From Oxalobacteraceae bacterium UBA4003 (lineage in GTDB: Bacteria; Pseudomonadota; Gammaproteobacteria; Burkholderiales; Burkholderiaceae_D): a DNA stretch of 36,528 nucleotides. Shown in pieces: positions 15,932 to 24,117 of the stretch. How positions within the stretch are numbered: position 1 is the stretch's first letter; every line of letters starts with the position of its first letter. The notes beneath the pieces were generated by a model, which saw nothing but the letters and a program-made list of their open reading frames with translations, ran no database searches and had not been told where the DNA came from. Both the position numbers and the translations under genes were made by a program. The stretch is from NCBI GenBank assembly GCA_002384815.1, contig DGBN01000007.1, positions 2,583-39,110 on the forward strand, in the 5' to 3' direction.

Positions 15932-16270
15932 ATGACCGAATCAGAATTCCTGAAGCAGGCAGAAGCAACTTTGGATCAAATCGAGGCAACGCTGGAGGAG
16001 TTGGCCAATACCAGCGATCTCGATGTCGAGTGCACGCGCAGCGGCAACGTGCTGGAAATCGAATTTATCGATAACGGAACAAAAATTATCGTTAATAGCC
16101 AAGCGCCCATGCAGGAGCTGTGGGTGGCGGCGAAATCCGGCGGATTCCATTTCAAGGCACAAGGTGCGCAATGGATGAATACGCGCGATGCCACCGAATT
16201 GTTTGCTGCCTTGTCGCAGATGGTGAGCCAACAGGGTGGCGTCGAGGTTATTTTGCGCGACGGAAATTAA
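15932..16270 (+). CDS. cyaY: Iron-sulfur cluster assembly frataxin homologue CyaY
   Basis: 112-residue bacterial frataxin that binds iron and modulates the ISC cysteine desulfurase. The N-terminal acidic helix (MTESEFLKQAEATLDQIEAT and the following ELANTSDLDVE) and the beta-sheet segments NVLEIEFIDNGTKIIVNSQ, QELWVAAKSGGFHF and WMNTRDATELFAALS match the family. The ATG at 15932 has GGAG 6 bp upstream; a longer frame from 15917 is less likely. A shared terminator separates it from convergent mrcA. Confidence 0.96.
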   Translation: MTESEFLKQAEATLDQIEATLEELANTSDLDVECTRSGNVLEIEFIDNGTKIIVNSQAPMQELWVAAKSGGFHFKAQGAQWMNTRDATELFAALSQMVSQQGGVEVILRDGN

Positions 16271-16283
16271 TGCATGAATGCGA

Positions 16284-16318
16284 AAAAGCCGGGAGGCACT
16301 TGCTGCTTCCCGGCTTTT
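16284..16318 (+). terminator. Bidirectional terminator between cyaY and mrcA
   Basis: AAAAGCCGGGAGGCA (16284-16298) and TGCTTCCCGGCTTTT (16304-16318) form a 15-bp stem with one G-U pair. The outer A/T ends act as U-tracts on both strands. It lies between the convergent cyaY and mrcA ends. Confidence 0.88.
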
Positions 16319-16346
16319 GATTGGCTGCAGTGATTTACTGTCGCAT

Positions 16347-18698
16347 CTAGAACAGTTCGTTCTTCACTTCATCCCTGGTTGGCTCGTTGGCATGTGCGGG
16401 CGCATCGCTCAGGCCAAGATTGCGCACTCCCAGGCCAGGCGGGTTCTCGGCGTAAAAATAATCGCCATTGGCTGCAATGACACCTTCGGGTACGGTGCGT
16501 TCGACCGTTGGCACATTTCTTAACGCTTTTTGCATGTAATTGATCCAGATCGGCAATGCCAGGCCGCCACCGGTTTCGCGGTTGCCCAGATTTTTCGGCT
16601 GGTCGAAACCTATCCATGCGACGCCGACAAGCTCCGGATGATAACCGGCAAACCAGGCATCGAAGGAGTCATTGGTGGTGCCGGTTTTACCTGCAAGATC
16701 GGTGCGTTTCAAGGCCATGGCCTTGACGGCCGTGCCGGACTTGACCACATCTCTCAGCATGCTATCCATCAGGAAGGCATTGCGCGCATCGATGACGCGA
16801 TTGGCTTCGTCGCCGGCTTTGTCTGGTTTGACTTCCGATAAAATTTTGCCGCTGGCGTCGGTAATTTTGGAGATCAGGTAAGGATTGACTTTGTAACCGC
16901 CATTGGCAAATACGGCGAAGCCGGCAGCCATTTGCAAAGGTGTGACCGCACCCGCACCGAGCGCCAGTGTCAGATAAGGCGGATTTTTACCCGCGTCGAA
17001 GCCGAAGCGGGTGATGTATTCCTGTCCGTATTTTGCGCCTATCTTGTGCAGAATCCGGATCGAAATCATGTTCTTCGATTTGGTCAGGCCTCTGCGCATC
17101 GTCATCGGACCGTCGTATTTGCCATCGTAGTTCTTTGGTTCCCACGGCTGGCCGCCGGTCTGGCCGGCATCGAAACTGATGGGCGCATCATTGATGATGG
17201 TGGAGGGCGACAAGCCTTTTTCCAGCGATGCGGAATAAATGAAGGGCTTGAACGAGGAGCCGGGCTGGCGCCATGCCTGCGTGACGTGATTGAACTTGTT
17301 GCGGTTGAAGTCGAAACCGCCGACCAGGGCGCGAATCGCCCCATCATCGGTATTGGCCGCCACGAATGCCGATTGGACTTCCGGCATCTGGATCACGCTC
17401 CAGGTTTTCCCTTCCTGCATGACACGTATGATCGCGCCGCGTTTGATGCGTTTGTTGGGTGGCGCCTTGGCGCTGAGCAGGTTCGCGGCAAAGGTCAGGC
17501 CGGCGCCTTCAATCTGGATTTCTTCGCCCGATACCAGTACGGCAGTGATCAGTTTCGGAGTGGCATTCAGCACCACTGCGGCGACCAGATCGTCGCTATC
17601 GGGATGGTTGGCCAGTTCGACCTCAATGGCGTCTTCCGCTTCTTCCTTGTTGGCCGGAATTTCCATGTAATTTTCCGGCCCGCGATAGCCGTGACGTTTT
17701 TCGTAATCCATCACGCCTTTGCGCACGGCGAGATAGGCGGCATCCTGGTCGGCCTTGGTAATGGTGGTGAAAACGTTCAAGCCGCGCGTGTAGGTTTCTT
17801 CCTTGAATTGTTCGTAGACCAGTTGGCGGGTCATTTCCGCAACGTATTCCGCATGCACGCCGAATTCGCTGCTGTTGGTCTTGATTTTGAGTTCTTCATT
17901 CTTGGCCTGCACGAACTCCGCTTTGCTGATATAGCCGAGCAGGTGCATGCGCTGCAGAATATATTGCTGGCGCGCACGGGCGCGCTTCGGATTGACGACC
18001 GGATTGTAGGCTGAGGGTGCTTTCGGCAAACCGGCCAGCATCGCTGCTTCCGCGATGGTGATGTTTTGCAGTTTTTTGCCGTAATAGATTTGTGCCGCGG
18101 AAGAGAAGCCGTATGCGCGTTGGCCCAGATAAATCTGGTTCATGTACACCTCGAGAATCTGGTCCTTGGACAGGTTTTTTTCTATCTTCCATGCCAGCAA
18201 CACTTCATAAATCTTGCGTTTCAGAGTTTGCTCGCTGGACAGGAAGAAATTCCGCGCGACCTGCTGCGTAATAGTGGACGCGCCTTGCCGTGCGCCGCCG
18301 CTCAGGTTATGCACGGCTGCACGCACTATGCCCACATAATCGACGCCGCCATGCTCGAAAAAACGATCATCTTCAATCGCCAGTACGGCTTTTTTCATGA
18401 TGTCCGGAATTTCCTTGATGTACACCAGATTGCGGCGCTCTTCGCCGAATTCACCTATCAGTACATTGTCGGCAGAGAAAATGCGCAACGGTATTTTCGG
18501 CCGGTAATCCGTGAGTGAATCCAGTGCCGGCAAATTCGGATATGCCATGGCCAGCGCAAAAAACAGGATCAGGGCGCCGATCACCCCCAAGCCGAAAAGC
18601 AGGCCGACAAAGCCAAGCCCCATTCTTAGGACGGCGCTGGAAATACGTTTGGAGGACTTGGAAGAGGTACTGCCGGACGAAGGTTGTTTGGAAGCCAT
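16347..18698 (-). CDS. mrcA: Penicillin-binding protein 1A, bifunctional transglycosylase/transpeptidase
   Basis: 783-residue class A PBP that polymerises and cross-links peptidoglycan. A Ser/Lys-rich cytoplasmic tail and one membrane anchor (about 28-52) precede the GT51 domain, with catalytic E109 in AIEDDRFFEHGG and the GASTITQQVARNFFL block. The transpeptidase domain has SSFK (serine about 481), SKN in TKSKNMISI, and KTGT (lysine about 671). The middle insert (about 330-450) is the PBP1A-type OB-like region. There is no purine-rich Shine-Dalgarno before ATG 18698; the upstream stretch is pyrimidine-rich. Its position divergent from pilMNOPQ is conserved in many gamma- and betaproteobacteria. 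Confidence 0.97.
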   Translation of the reverse strand: MASKQPSSGSTSSKSSKRISSAVLRMGLGFVGLLFGLGVIGALILFFALAMAYPNLPALDSLTDYRPKIPLRIFSADNVLIGEFGEERRNLVYIKEIPDIMKKAVLAIEDDRFFEHGGVDYVGIVRAAVHNLSGGARQGASTITQQVARNFFLSSEQTLKRKIYEVLLAWKIEKNLSKDQILEVYMNQIYLGQRAYGFSSAAQIYYGKKLQNITIAEAAMLAGLPKAPSAYNPVVNPKRARARQQYILQRMHLLGYISKAEFVQAKNEELKIKTNSSEFGVHAEYVAEMTRQLVYEQFKEETYTRGLNVFTTITKADQDAAYLAVRKGVMDYEKRHGYRGPENYMEIPANKEEAEDAIEVELANHPDSDDLVAAVVLNATPKLITAVLVSGEEIQIEGAGLTFAANLLSAKAPPNKRIKRGAIIRVMQEGKTWSVIQMPEVQSAFVAANTDDGAIRALVGGFDFNRNKFNHVTQAWRQPGSSFKPFIYSASLEKGLSPSTIINDAPISFDAGQTGGQPWEPKNYDGKYDGPMTMRRGLTKSKNMISIRILHKIGAKYGQEYITRFGFDAGKNPPYLTLALGAGAVTPLQMAAGFAVFANGGYKVNPYLISKITDASGKILSEVKPDKAGDEANRVIDARNAFLMDSMLRDVVKSGTAVKAMALKRTDLAGKTGTTNDSFDAWFAGYHPELVGVAWIGFDQPKNLGNRETGGGLALPIWINYMQKALRNVPTVERTVPEGVIAANGDYFYAENPPGLGVRNLGLSDAPAHANEPTRDEVKNELF

Positions 18699-18730
18699 GC
18701 AGAAGAAAAGTGAGGGTAAATATCCGCGCC

Positions 18731-18736
18731 ATTATA
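18731..18736 (-). promoter_or_regulatory. Candidate -10 box for mrcA
   Basis: Read on the minus strand this is a perfect TATAAT, 32 bp upstream of the mrcA ATG. I see no good -35 match 16-18 bp further upstream, so support is limited to the -10 and its position. Confidence 0.35.
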
Positions 18737-18890
18737 GCTGTCTGCTGTATGCGGGCATGTTTGTAACCAAGAAACAGCAGTAATTGGAGCATCTGCAACG
18801 CCGAGTGGATTTTTGGCAACGCATTTGCAAATTACTTTGTGGAAATTGCTTTACAGTTTTGGAGGCTTGTTGCTACGATTTAATGTAACG

Positions 18891-18946
18891 TTTTATCAAT
18901 GTGTCCTAAATGCACGTTTTTAAACACATTTTTATCAAGTGTCTCC
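18891..18946 (+). repeat. Imperfect direct repeat upstream of pilM
   Basis: TTTTATCAATGTGTCC (18891-18906) recurs as TTTTATCAAGTGTCTCC (18930-18946), about 39 bp apart, close to four helical turns. Such spacing suits a dimeric regulator binding one face of the DNA, but no known operator was recognised. Confidence 0.4.
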
Positions 18947-18959
18947 ATATTTCATATGG
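18945..18959. repeat. Short inverted repeat upstream of pilM
   Basis: CCATAT (18945-18950) and ATATGG (18954-18959) are mirror complements around TTC. It lies 9 bp before the TTGACA box, a position suited to an operator. Confidence 0.35.
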
Positions 18960-18968
18960 CTCGGGTTT

Positions 18969-19003
18969 TTGACAGGCTAAACGGCGTCACGTTCACATAC
19001 TAA
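18969..19003 (+). promoter_or_regulatory. Candidate pilMNOPQ promoter
   Basis: A perfect -35 TTGACA lies at 18969-18974. The best downstream -10-like words are CATACT (18996-19001) and TACTAA (18998-19003), but the spacer of 21-23 bp is longer than ideal. A poorly matched TTCACA sits at the ideal 17 bp. The promoter may be weak or activator-dependent. Confidence 0.4.
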
Positions 19004-19033
19004 TACTAATAACGTTTTTAGGGAGAACTGCCC

Positions 19034-20113
19034 TTGGCTTTAGATTTTGGCTCCTTGTTCGGTAAAAAGAATTTGCCGCTGGTCGGCTTGGACATTAGTA
19101 GTTCCGGGGTGAAACTCGTTGAATTGTCCGAGATCGGAAAAGGCGAGTTACGCCTTGAATGCTTTGCTTCTGAACCGTTGGCACGTGGTGCAGTGGTTGA
19201 CGGCAACATTGAAAATATCGATCAGGTATCGGATGCGGTGCATCGGGTATGGAAAAAGAGCGGCACCCGCGCCAGGTTGGCGGCGATGGGCATGCCGCCT
19301 GCTTCCGTTATTACCAAGAAAATCATTCTTCCGAGCGGCCTGTCCGAGGAAGGTCTGGAGCTGCAGGTAGAAACCGAAGCCAGCCAGTACATTCCTTTTG
19401 CGCTGGATGAAGTGCGCCTGGACTACGATGTCATCGGCCTGGTGGAAAATTCGCCGGAAGATGTCGAGGTCATGCTGGCTGCGACACGCAAGGAAAAAGT
19501 TGAAGATCGCGTAGCCGTCGCCGAAGCGGCGGGCATCACGCCGACCATCATGGATATCGAATCGTATGCCGCGCGTGCTGCAATCGAGCGCATTACCCGG
19601 CAATTGCCGAATGCAGGGCAAGGCCAGATTCTGGGTTTGTTTCAGATCGGTGCGCAAGTGACGCATATTTCCATTTTGCTGGATGGGCAATTGATTTACG
19701 AGCGTGAACAGCCCTTCGGCGGCCATCAGCTCACGCAAGAAATCGTGCGTACCTACGGTTTGTCTTACGAAGAAGCTGAAATCAAGAAGAAGATGGGCGA
19801 TTTGCCGGATGGTTATCAGAGCGATATTCTGGAGCCATTCTTGGAAAATGCCGCACTCGAAGTGACGCGCGCGATTCAGTTTTTCTTTACCTCCACGCCT
19901 TATACACGCATAGATCAATTATTCCTCGCGGGTGGCTGCGCCATTATCCCCGGCATGGTGGAGATGATTGCCAATCGCACCAAATTGTCGACTTCCGTCG
20001 TGAGTCCTTTCAAAGGCATGCAACTTGGCCCGAACGTGCGCGAGAAACAGTTGCGCATCGAGGCACCGGCCTATCTGGTTGCATGCGGGCTGGCGATGCG
20101 GAGGTTTGACTGA
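19034..20113 (+). CDS. pilM: Type IV pilus inner-membrane platform protein PilM
   Basis: 359-residue cytoplasmic actin-like ATPase-fold protein that binds the N-terminus of PilN and links the pilus motor to the alignment complex. The first phosphate-loop-like segment is NLPLVGLDISSSGVKLVELS (about 14-33). Others include ILGLFQIGAQVTHISILLDG and LFLAGGCAIIPGM. The start is a TTG at 19034: GGGAG (19021-19025) is 8 bp upstream and the product begins MALDFGSLFGKK, the usual PilM start; no ATG fits. The TGA stop overlaps the pilN ATG (TGATG), implying coupled translation. Confidence 0.95.
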   Translation: MALDFGSLFGKKNLPLVGLDISSSGVKLVELSEIGKGELRLECFASEPLARGAVVDGNIENIDQVSDAVHRVWKKSGTRARLAAMGMPPASVITKKIILPSGLSEEGLELQVETEASQYIPFALDEVRLDYDVIGLVENSPEDVEVMLAATRKEKVEDRVAVAEAAGITPTIMDIESYAARAAIERITRQLPNAGQGQILGLFQIGAQVTHISILLDGQLIYEREQPFGGHQLTQEIVRTYGLSYEEAEIKKKMGDLPDGYQSDILEPFLENAALEVTRAIQFFFTSTPYTRIDQLFLAGGCAIIPGMVEMIANRTKLSTSVVSPFKGMQLGPNVREKQLRIEAPAYLVACGLAMRRFD

Positions 20114-20736
20114 TGATCAGAATCAATCTGCTCCCGCACCGGGAGGAAAAACGCAAGCAGCGTAAAAAGGATTTCGTCGCCTTGCTGTCGTTAAGCGCAA
20201 TCGTCGGCGCATTGATAGTGATCGCGGTAGGTGCTTATTTTGCCAGTGCGCTTTCCGATCAGGAACAACGCAATACTTTCATTAAAAATGAAAATACACG
20301 ACTGGATGGCGAGATCAAGGAAGTTGCCAACCTGAAGCAGGAAATCGAAGCGCTGAAGGCGCGCCAGCAGGCGGTAGAAGATTTGCAGAGCGATCGCAAT
20401 CAGCCGGTCTATCTGATGGATGAACTGGCAGAACAAGTACCGGAAGGCGTCTACCTCAAATCCTTCAAGCAGGATGGACAGCGCGTGTTGCTCAATGGCT
20501 ATGCGCAATCCAACGAACGGGTTTCCGAATTGTTGCGCAATCTTGGCAATCATTCGGCGTGGCTGGAACGTCCCGATCTGATTGAGATTCGTTCGACTGG
20601 TATTGGACAGGGGAAAGATGCCAAAAGGGTATTTGAATTCACCATCAATGCCGGCATCAAGCGTCCACGCGATAACGACGTGCCTGCGGCAAATGCAAAG
20701 GTGCCTGCACCGAATGCCATTCCGAACAAACCCTGA
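20113..20736 (+). CDS. pilN: Type IV pilus assembly protein PilN
   Basis: 207-residue bitopic inner-membrane protein. The N-terminal cytoplasmic motif INLLPHREEKRKQRKK (3-18) is the PilM-binding sequence. A single membrane helix spans about 23-45, followed by a coiled coil (about 50-95, rich in Glu/Lys/Leu) and a periplasmic ferredoxin-like fold that pairs with PilO. The C-terminus is a Pro/Ala/Asn-rich tail. ATG 20113 overlaps the pilM stop. Length is normal for betaproteobacteria. Confidence 0.96.
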   Translation: MIRINLLPHREEKRKQRKKDFVALLSLSAIVGALIVIAVGAYFASALSDQEQRNTFIKNENTRLDGEIKEVANLKQEIEALKARQQAVEDLQSDRNQPVYLMDELAEQVPEGVYLKSFKQDGQRVLLNGYAQSNERVSELLRNLGNHSAWLERPDLIEIRSTGIGQGKDAKRVFEFTINAGIKRPRDNDVPAANAKVPAPNAIPNKP

Positions 20737-20751
20737 TATGAGACCAGCACC

Positions 20752-21411
20752 ATGGCAGATCTGAAAAATATCGGCGAGTCGGTCAGTGCGCAGTTTCGCG
20801 ACCTGAATGGCTTGCACCCAGGACAATGGCCGATTTTCCCGCGCATGCTGTGCGCATTGGGCATGTTGATTGCAGTACTCGGCCTAGGCTGGTTCTTCTA
20901 TTGGAGCGAGCAACTGGCAGAACTGGAGCGTACGGCGGCAGAAGAGCTGACCTTGAAAGAGGCCTACAAGATAAAGGTGCAGCAGGCAGTCAATCTGGAC
21001 GGTTTGCGCAAGCAAAAAGAGCAGGTGCATGAATATGTGGCAACGCTGGAAAAGCAGTTGCCAAGCAAGGCGGAAATGGATGCCTTGCTGTCCGACATCA
21101 ATCAGGCGGGCTTGGGTCGGGGTTTGCAATTCGAACTCTTCAAACCGGGGCAGGTAGTGGTCAGGAATTACTACGCGGAATTGCCCATCGCCATCAAGGT
21201 GAGCGGTCACTATCATGATGTGGCTGCGTTCACTAGTGATATTGCCAATCTGCCGCGTATTGTGACCTTGAACAAAATGAATTTGGTGGTGGCGAAAGAC
21301 AATAGCCTGACGCTGGATGCCATAGCCAAGACTTTCCGTTATCTGGATGACGAAGAAGTTGCCGCACAAAGAAAAGCTGCAGCAGGAGCGAAAAAAGGTG
21401 GCAAAAAATGA
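20752..21411 (+). CDS. pilO: Type IV pilus assembly protein PilO
   Basis: 219-residue bitopic protein that forms heterodimers with PilN in the alignment complex. A cytoplasmic N-terminus with HPGQWPIFPR precedes one membrane helix (about 31-51, CALGMLIAVLGLGWFFYW), a coiled coil (about 52-105), and a periplasmic domain with LLSDINQAGLGRGLQFELFK and the family segment YYAELPIAIKVSGHYHDVAA. The tail is Lys/Ala/Gly-rich. It starts 15 bp after pilN and its end overlaps the pilP start by 4 bp (ATGA). Confidence 0.96.
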   Translation: MADLKNIGESVSAQFRDLNGLHPGQWPIFPRMLCALGMLIAVLGLGWFFYWSEQLAELERTAAEELTLKEAYKIKVQQAVNLDGLRKQKEQVHEYVATLEKQLPSKAEMDALLSDINQAGLGRGLQFELFKPGQVVVRNYYAELPIAIKVSGHYHDVAAFTSDIANLPRIVTLNKMNLVVAKDNSLTLDAIAKTFRYLDDEEVAAQRKAAAGAKKGGKK

Positions 21412-21947
21412 AGACCATTCATTTGATTCGTTTCGGCTTGCCTGGCCTGCTGTTGATCAGCCTGTCCGGTTGTGGTGATGGCGGGATACAGGACGTCAGC
21501 CAGTGGATGAAAGAGGTCAGGCAGCAAACCCGGGTATCGATCAAGCCTTTGTCCGAGCCGAAAAAATTCACACCCTTCACCTATGACGCCAAGGGGCGCG
21601 AAGATCCGTACAGCACGAACAAGCTGGCAGTCGCCTTGGCCAAGGCAAGGAAAGACACGGGCACTATCCGTCCTGACCTGGATCGCCGTCGCGAAGCCCT
21701 TGAAAGCTATCCGCTCGATACCTTGCGCATGGTGGGTACGCTGGCCAAACCGGGTTTGACCTTTGCCTTGTTGCAGGCGGATAAATCCGTGTTTCGCGTC
21801 AAGGTGGGGAACTATATCGGACAAAATCTTGGGATGGTCGTCAAGATTACTGATGCCGAAGTGGAGCTGAAGGAAATCGTTCAAGACGCGTCCGGCGAAT
21901 GGGTCGAACGTGAAGCAAAGTTAGAGTTGCAGGAGACGCAAAAATGA
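21408..21947 (+). CDS. pilP: Type IV pilus lipoprotein PilP
   Basis: 179-residue inner-membrane lipoprotein linking PilNO to the PilQ secretin. The signal peptide ends in the lipobox LSGC (cysteine 22). A flexible region leads to the beta-sandwich domain (about 90-175) with LDTLRMVGTLAKPGLTFALL and FRVKVGNYIGQNLGMVVKI. Both ends overlap neighbours by 4 bp (ATGA with pilO and with pilQ), a sign of tight translational coupling. Confidence 0.96.
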   Translation: MKTIHLIRFGLPGLLLISLSGCGDGGIQDVSQWMKEVRQQTRVSIKPLSEPKKFTPFTYDAKGREDPYSTNKLAVALAKARKDTGTIRPDLDRRREALESYPLDTLRMVGTLAKPGLTFALLQADKSVFRVKVGNYIGQNLGMVVKITDAEVELKEIVQDASGEWVEREAKLELQETQK

Positions 21948-24055
21948 TGGCGCACCACAAACAATTCAAAGACTCGCAGGGAATCATGCAAAAAATACAG
22001 CGTACGTGTGCGTTCATCTATCTCCTCATGATGTGCGGTGTTGCAACAGCACAGGAAAATGCGATTCAATCCATTACAGCTCATCAGCAGGGCTCGAATG
22101 TCGTCGTGAAAGTGGCGTTGAAAAATCCGCCGACCAGGGCACCCATCGGATTTTCCATCACCAACCCCGCACGTATCGCACTGGATTTTGCCGGTACGGC
22201 AAACGCGACCGGCAAGGGTATGCAGGATATCGGTTTGGGCGATGTACGCAATGTCAATGTGGTGCAGGCCGGAGATCGCTCCCGTCTGGTTTTCAATTTG
22301 ACGCGCACATTGAGTTACGCCACTGCGATAGATGGCAATACGGTGATTGTGACGATAGACGGGACTGGCGGCGTAGCGACGGCAGTCAACGCAGCCGGGC
22401 TCCCTGTCGCCACTGCGCCAATGCGCGCCAGTGCTGGAAGCCAGGCCTTGCGTGATATCGATTTCCGTCGCGGCAATAATGGCGAGGGGCGGATCGTGAT
22501 CGATTTGCCTAACAATCAGATTGCAGTAGACGTGCGTCAGCAAGGCAAGAAACTCGAAGTCGATTTCATGAAGGCCACGCTGCCGGATGTCTTGCGCCGT
22601 CGCCTGGATGTTGCCGATTTCGGTACGCCGGTCAATTTTGTCACGACGCAGCAGAAGGGCGAAAACGTGCGGATGACGATAGAACCAAAAGGTGCGTGGG
22701 AGCACAGCGCCTATCAAAGCGACACGCAATTGGTGATCGAAGTCAAACCGCTGAAGGAAGAGCCGAACAAGCTGGGTCTGGGCGTGCGCGATTATCGCGG
22801 TGAAAAACTGTCGCTGAATTTCCAGAATGTGGAAGTGCGGGCGGTGCTGCAGGTGATTGCCGACTTTACCGGCTTGAACATCATTACCAGCGACACCGTC
22901 AGCGGCAATCTGACTTTGCGTTTGAAAGATGTGCCGTGGGATCAGGCGCTCGATATCGTGATGCAGGCCAAGGGTCTGGACATGCGTAAAAACGGTACGG
23001 TGATCTGGATCGCGCCGCGCGACGAACTGTTGACCAAGGAAAAACTGGAACTGGAACAGCGTGCGCAAATTGCCGAACTGGAGCCGGTAAGAACGGAGAC
23101 ATTCCAGCTGAATTATCAAAAGGCGGAGTCGTTCAAGCAAGTGTTCGGCATCGACAACAGCGGTGGTGGCAGTCGCAGTATTCTGAGCAAGCGCGGTAGC
23201 GCAGTCGTCGATCCGCGTACCAATCAATTGTTCATTACCGATATTCCATCCAAGTTGGAAGAAATCCGTGCTCTGGTGCAAAAAACGGATATTGCCACGC
23301 GCCAAGTCATGATTGAAGCCAGAATTGTCGAGGCGAATGACACATTTAGCAGGAGTTTGGGAGCCAAGCTGTCTTTTGGTGTGACGCAACAGGGGAACTA
23401 TGAACTTGGCGGTAATCAATTGACGCCAGGTGGTACTGGCGCCTTGCCGAATCTCGGTGGCAGTGCAGTCAATCTGCCGGCCAGTCTTGCGGGAAATGCT
23501 GCGGGAACGGTTGCGTTGACCTTGTTTAATGCTGCTGCCACGAGATTTATCGGTTTGGAGTTGTCGGCACTTGAGGCAGATGGCAAAGGCAAAATTATTT
23601 CCAGCCCGCGCGTTATTACTGCCGATCAGTTAAAAGCCCTGATAGAACAGGGAACTGAGCTGCCATATCAACAGGCGACCAGCAGCGGTGCAACCAGTAT
23701 TTCATTCAGAAAAGCAAATCTGAAACTGGAAGTCACACCGCAAATCACGCCGGACGGCAATGTCATCCTTGACGTGGATGTCAACAAGGATAGTGTTGGT
23801 CAGGAAACGCGCGCAGGTTTCGCCATCGATACCAAGCATGTCAAGACCCAGGTGTTGATCGATAACGGCGGTACGGTTGTCATCGGCGGTATTTTTACGC
23901 AGACAGAGCGGAATTCAGTATCGAAAGTGCCTTTCTTTGGCGACATCCCGGTATTGGGGAATTTGTTCAAGACTAGTGGCCGTACCAATGACAAAACAGA
24001 ATTGCTGATTTTCCTGACGCCTAAAATCCTCAACGACAAGGTGTCAATCAGGTAG
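21944..24055 (+). CDS. pilQ: Type IV pilus secretin PilQ
   Basis: 703-residue outer-membrane secretin that forms the gated pore for the pilus. A signal peptide (hydrophobic segment about 20-37) precedes AMIN peptidoglycan-binding regions (about 40-270), an N0/STN domain (about 284-360, LSLNFQNVEVRAVLQVIADF), an N1 region and the secretin core from about 452 (RQVMIEARIVEANDTFSRSL) to VPFFGDIPVLGNLFKT and ELLIFLTPKIL. ATG 21944 overlaps pilP and has AGGAG 8 bp upstream. An internal ATG at 21986 would give a shorter signal peptide. It is the last gene of the pilMNOPQ run, 62 bp before the aro frame. Confidence 0.97.
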   Translation: MMAHHKQFKDSQGIMQKIQRTCAFIYLLMMCGVATAQENAIQSITAHQQGSNVVVKVALKNPPTRAPIGFSITNPARIALDFAGTANATGKGMQDIGLGDVRNVNVVQAGDRSRLVFNLTRTLSYATAIDGNTVIVTIDGTGGVATAVNAAGLPVATAPMRASAGSQALRDIDFRRGNNGEGRIVIDLPNNQIAVDVRQQGKKLEVDFMKATLPDVLRRRLDVADFGTPVNFVTTQQKGENVRMTIEPKGAWEHSAYQSDTQLVIEVKPLKEEPNKLGLGVRDYRGEKLSLNFQNVEVRAVLQVIADFTGLNIITSDTVSGNLTLRLKDVPWDQALDIVMQAKGLDMRKNGTVIWIAPRDELLTKEKLELEQRAQIAELEPVRTETFQLNYQKAESFKQVFGIDNSGGGSRSILSKRGSAVVDPRTNQLFITDIPSKLEEIRALVQKTDIATRQVMIEARIVEANDTFSRSLGAKLSFGVTQQGNYELGGNQLTPGGTGALPNLGGSAVNLPASLAGNAAGTVALTLFNAAATRFIGLELSALEADGKGKIISSPRVITADQLKALIEQGTELPYQQATSSGATSISFRKANLKLEVTPQITPDGNVILDVDVNKDSVGQETRAGFAIDTKHVKTQVLIDNGGTVVIGGIFTQTERNSVSKVPFFGDIPVLGNLFKTSGRTNDKTELLIFLTPKILNDKVSIR

Positions 24056-24117
24056 GATGCCGGGTGTGGACACAGCCATCCCGGCTGCTGCACCTGCTTA
24101 GAAAGAGTTTGTAAAAC

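Larger units (their letters stand above)
18699..19033. promoter_or_regulatory. Divergent regulatory spacer between mrcA and pilM
   Basis: This 335-bp AT-richer gap has no supported gene. It must hold promoters for both directions. Visible inside: a TATAAT on the minus strand (18731-18736), an imperfect direct repeat (18891-18906 and 18930-18946), a CCATAT/ATATGG inverted repeat (18945-18959), a perfect TTGACA on the plus strand (18969-18974), and a TACTAA/TACTAA tandem just before the pilM leader. Confidence 0.7.

Noticed and set aside
16932..18014. 360-codon frame opposite mrcA
   Set aside because: It is a shadow of the GC-biased PBP1A coding strand, with no start signal or domain features.
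21881..23419. 512-codon frame opposite pilQ
   Set aside because: It is a shadow of the secretin gene; the translation is low in recognisable motifs and the sense gene is unambiguous.
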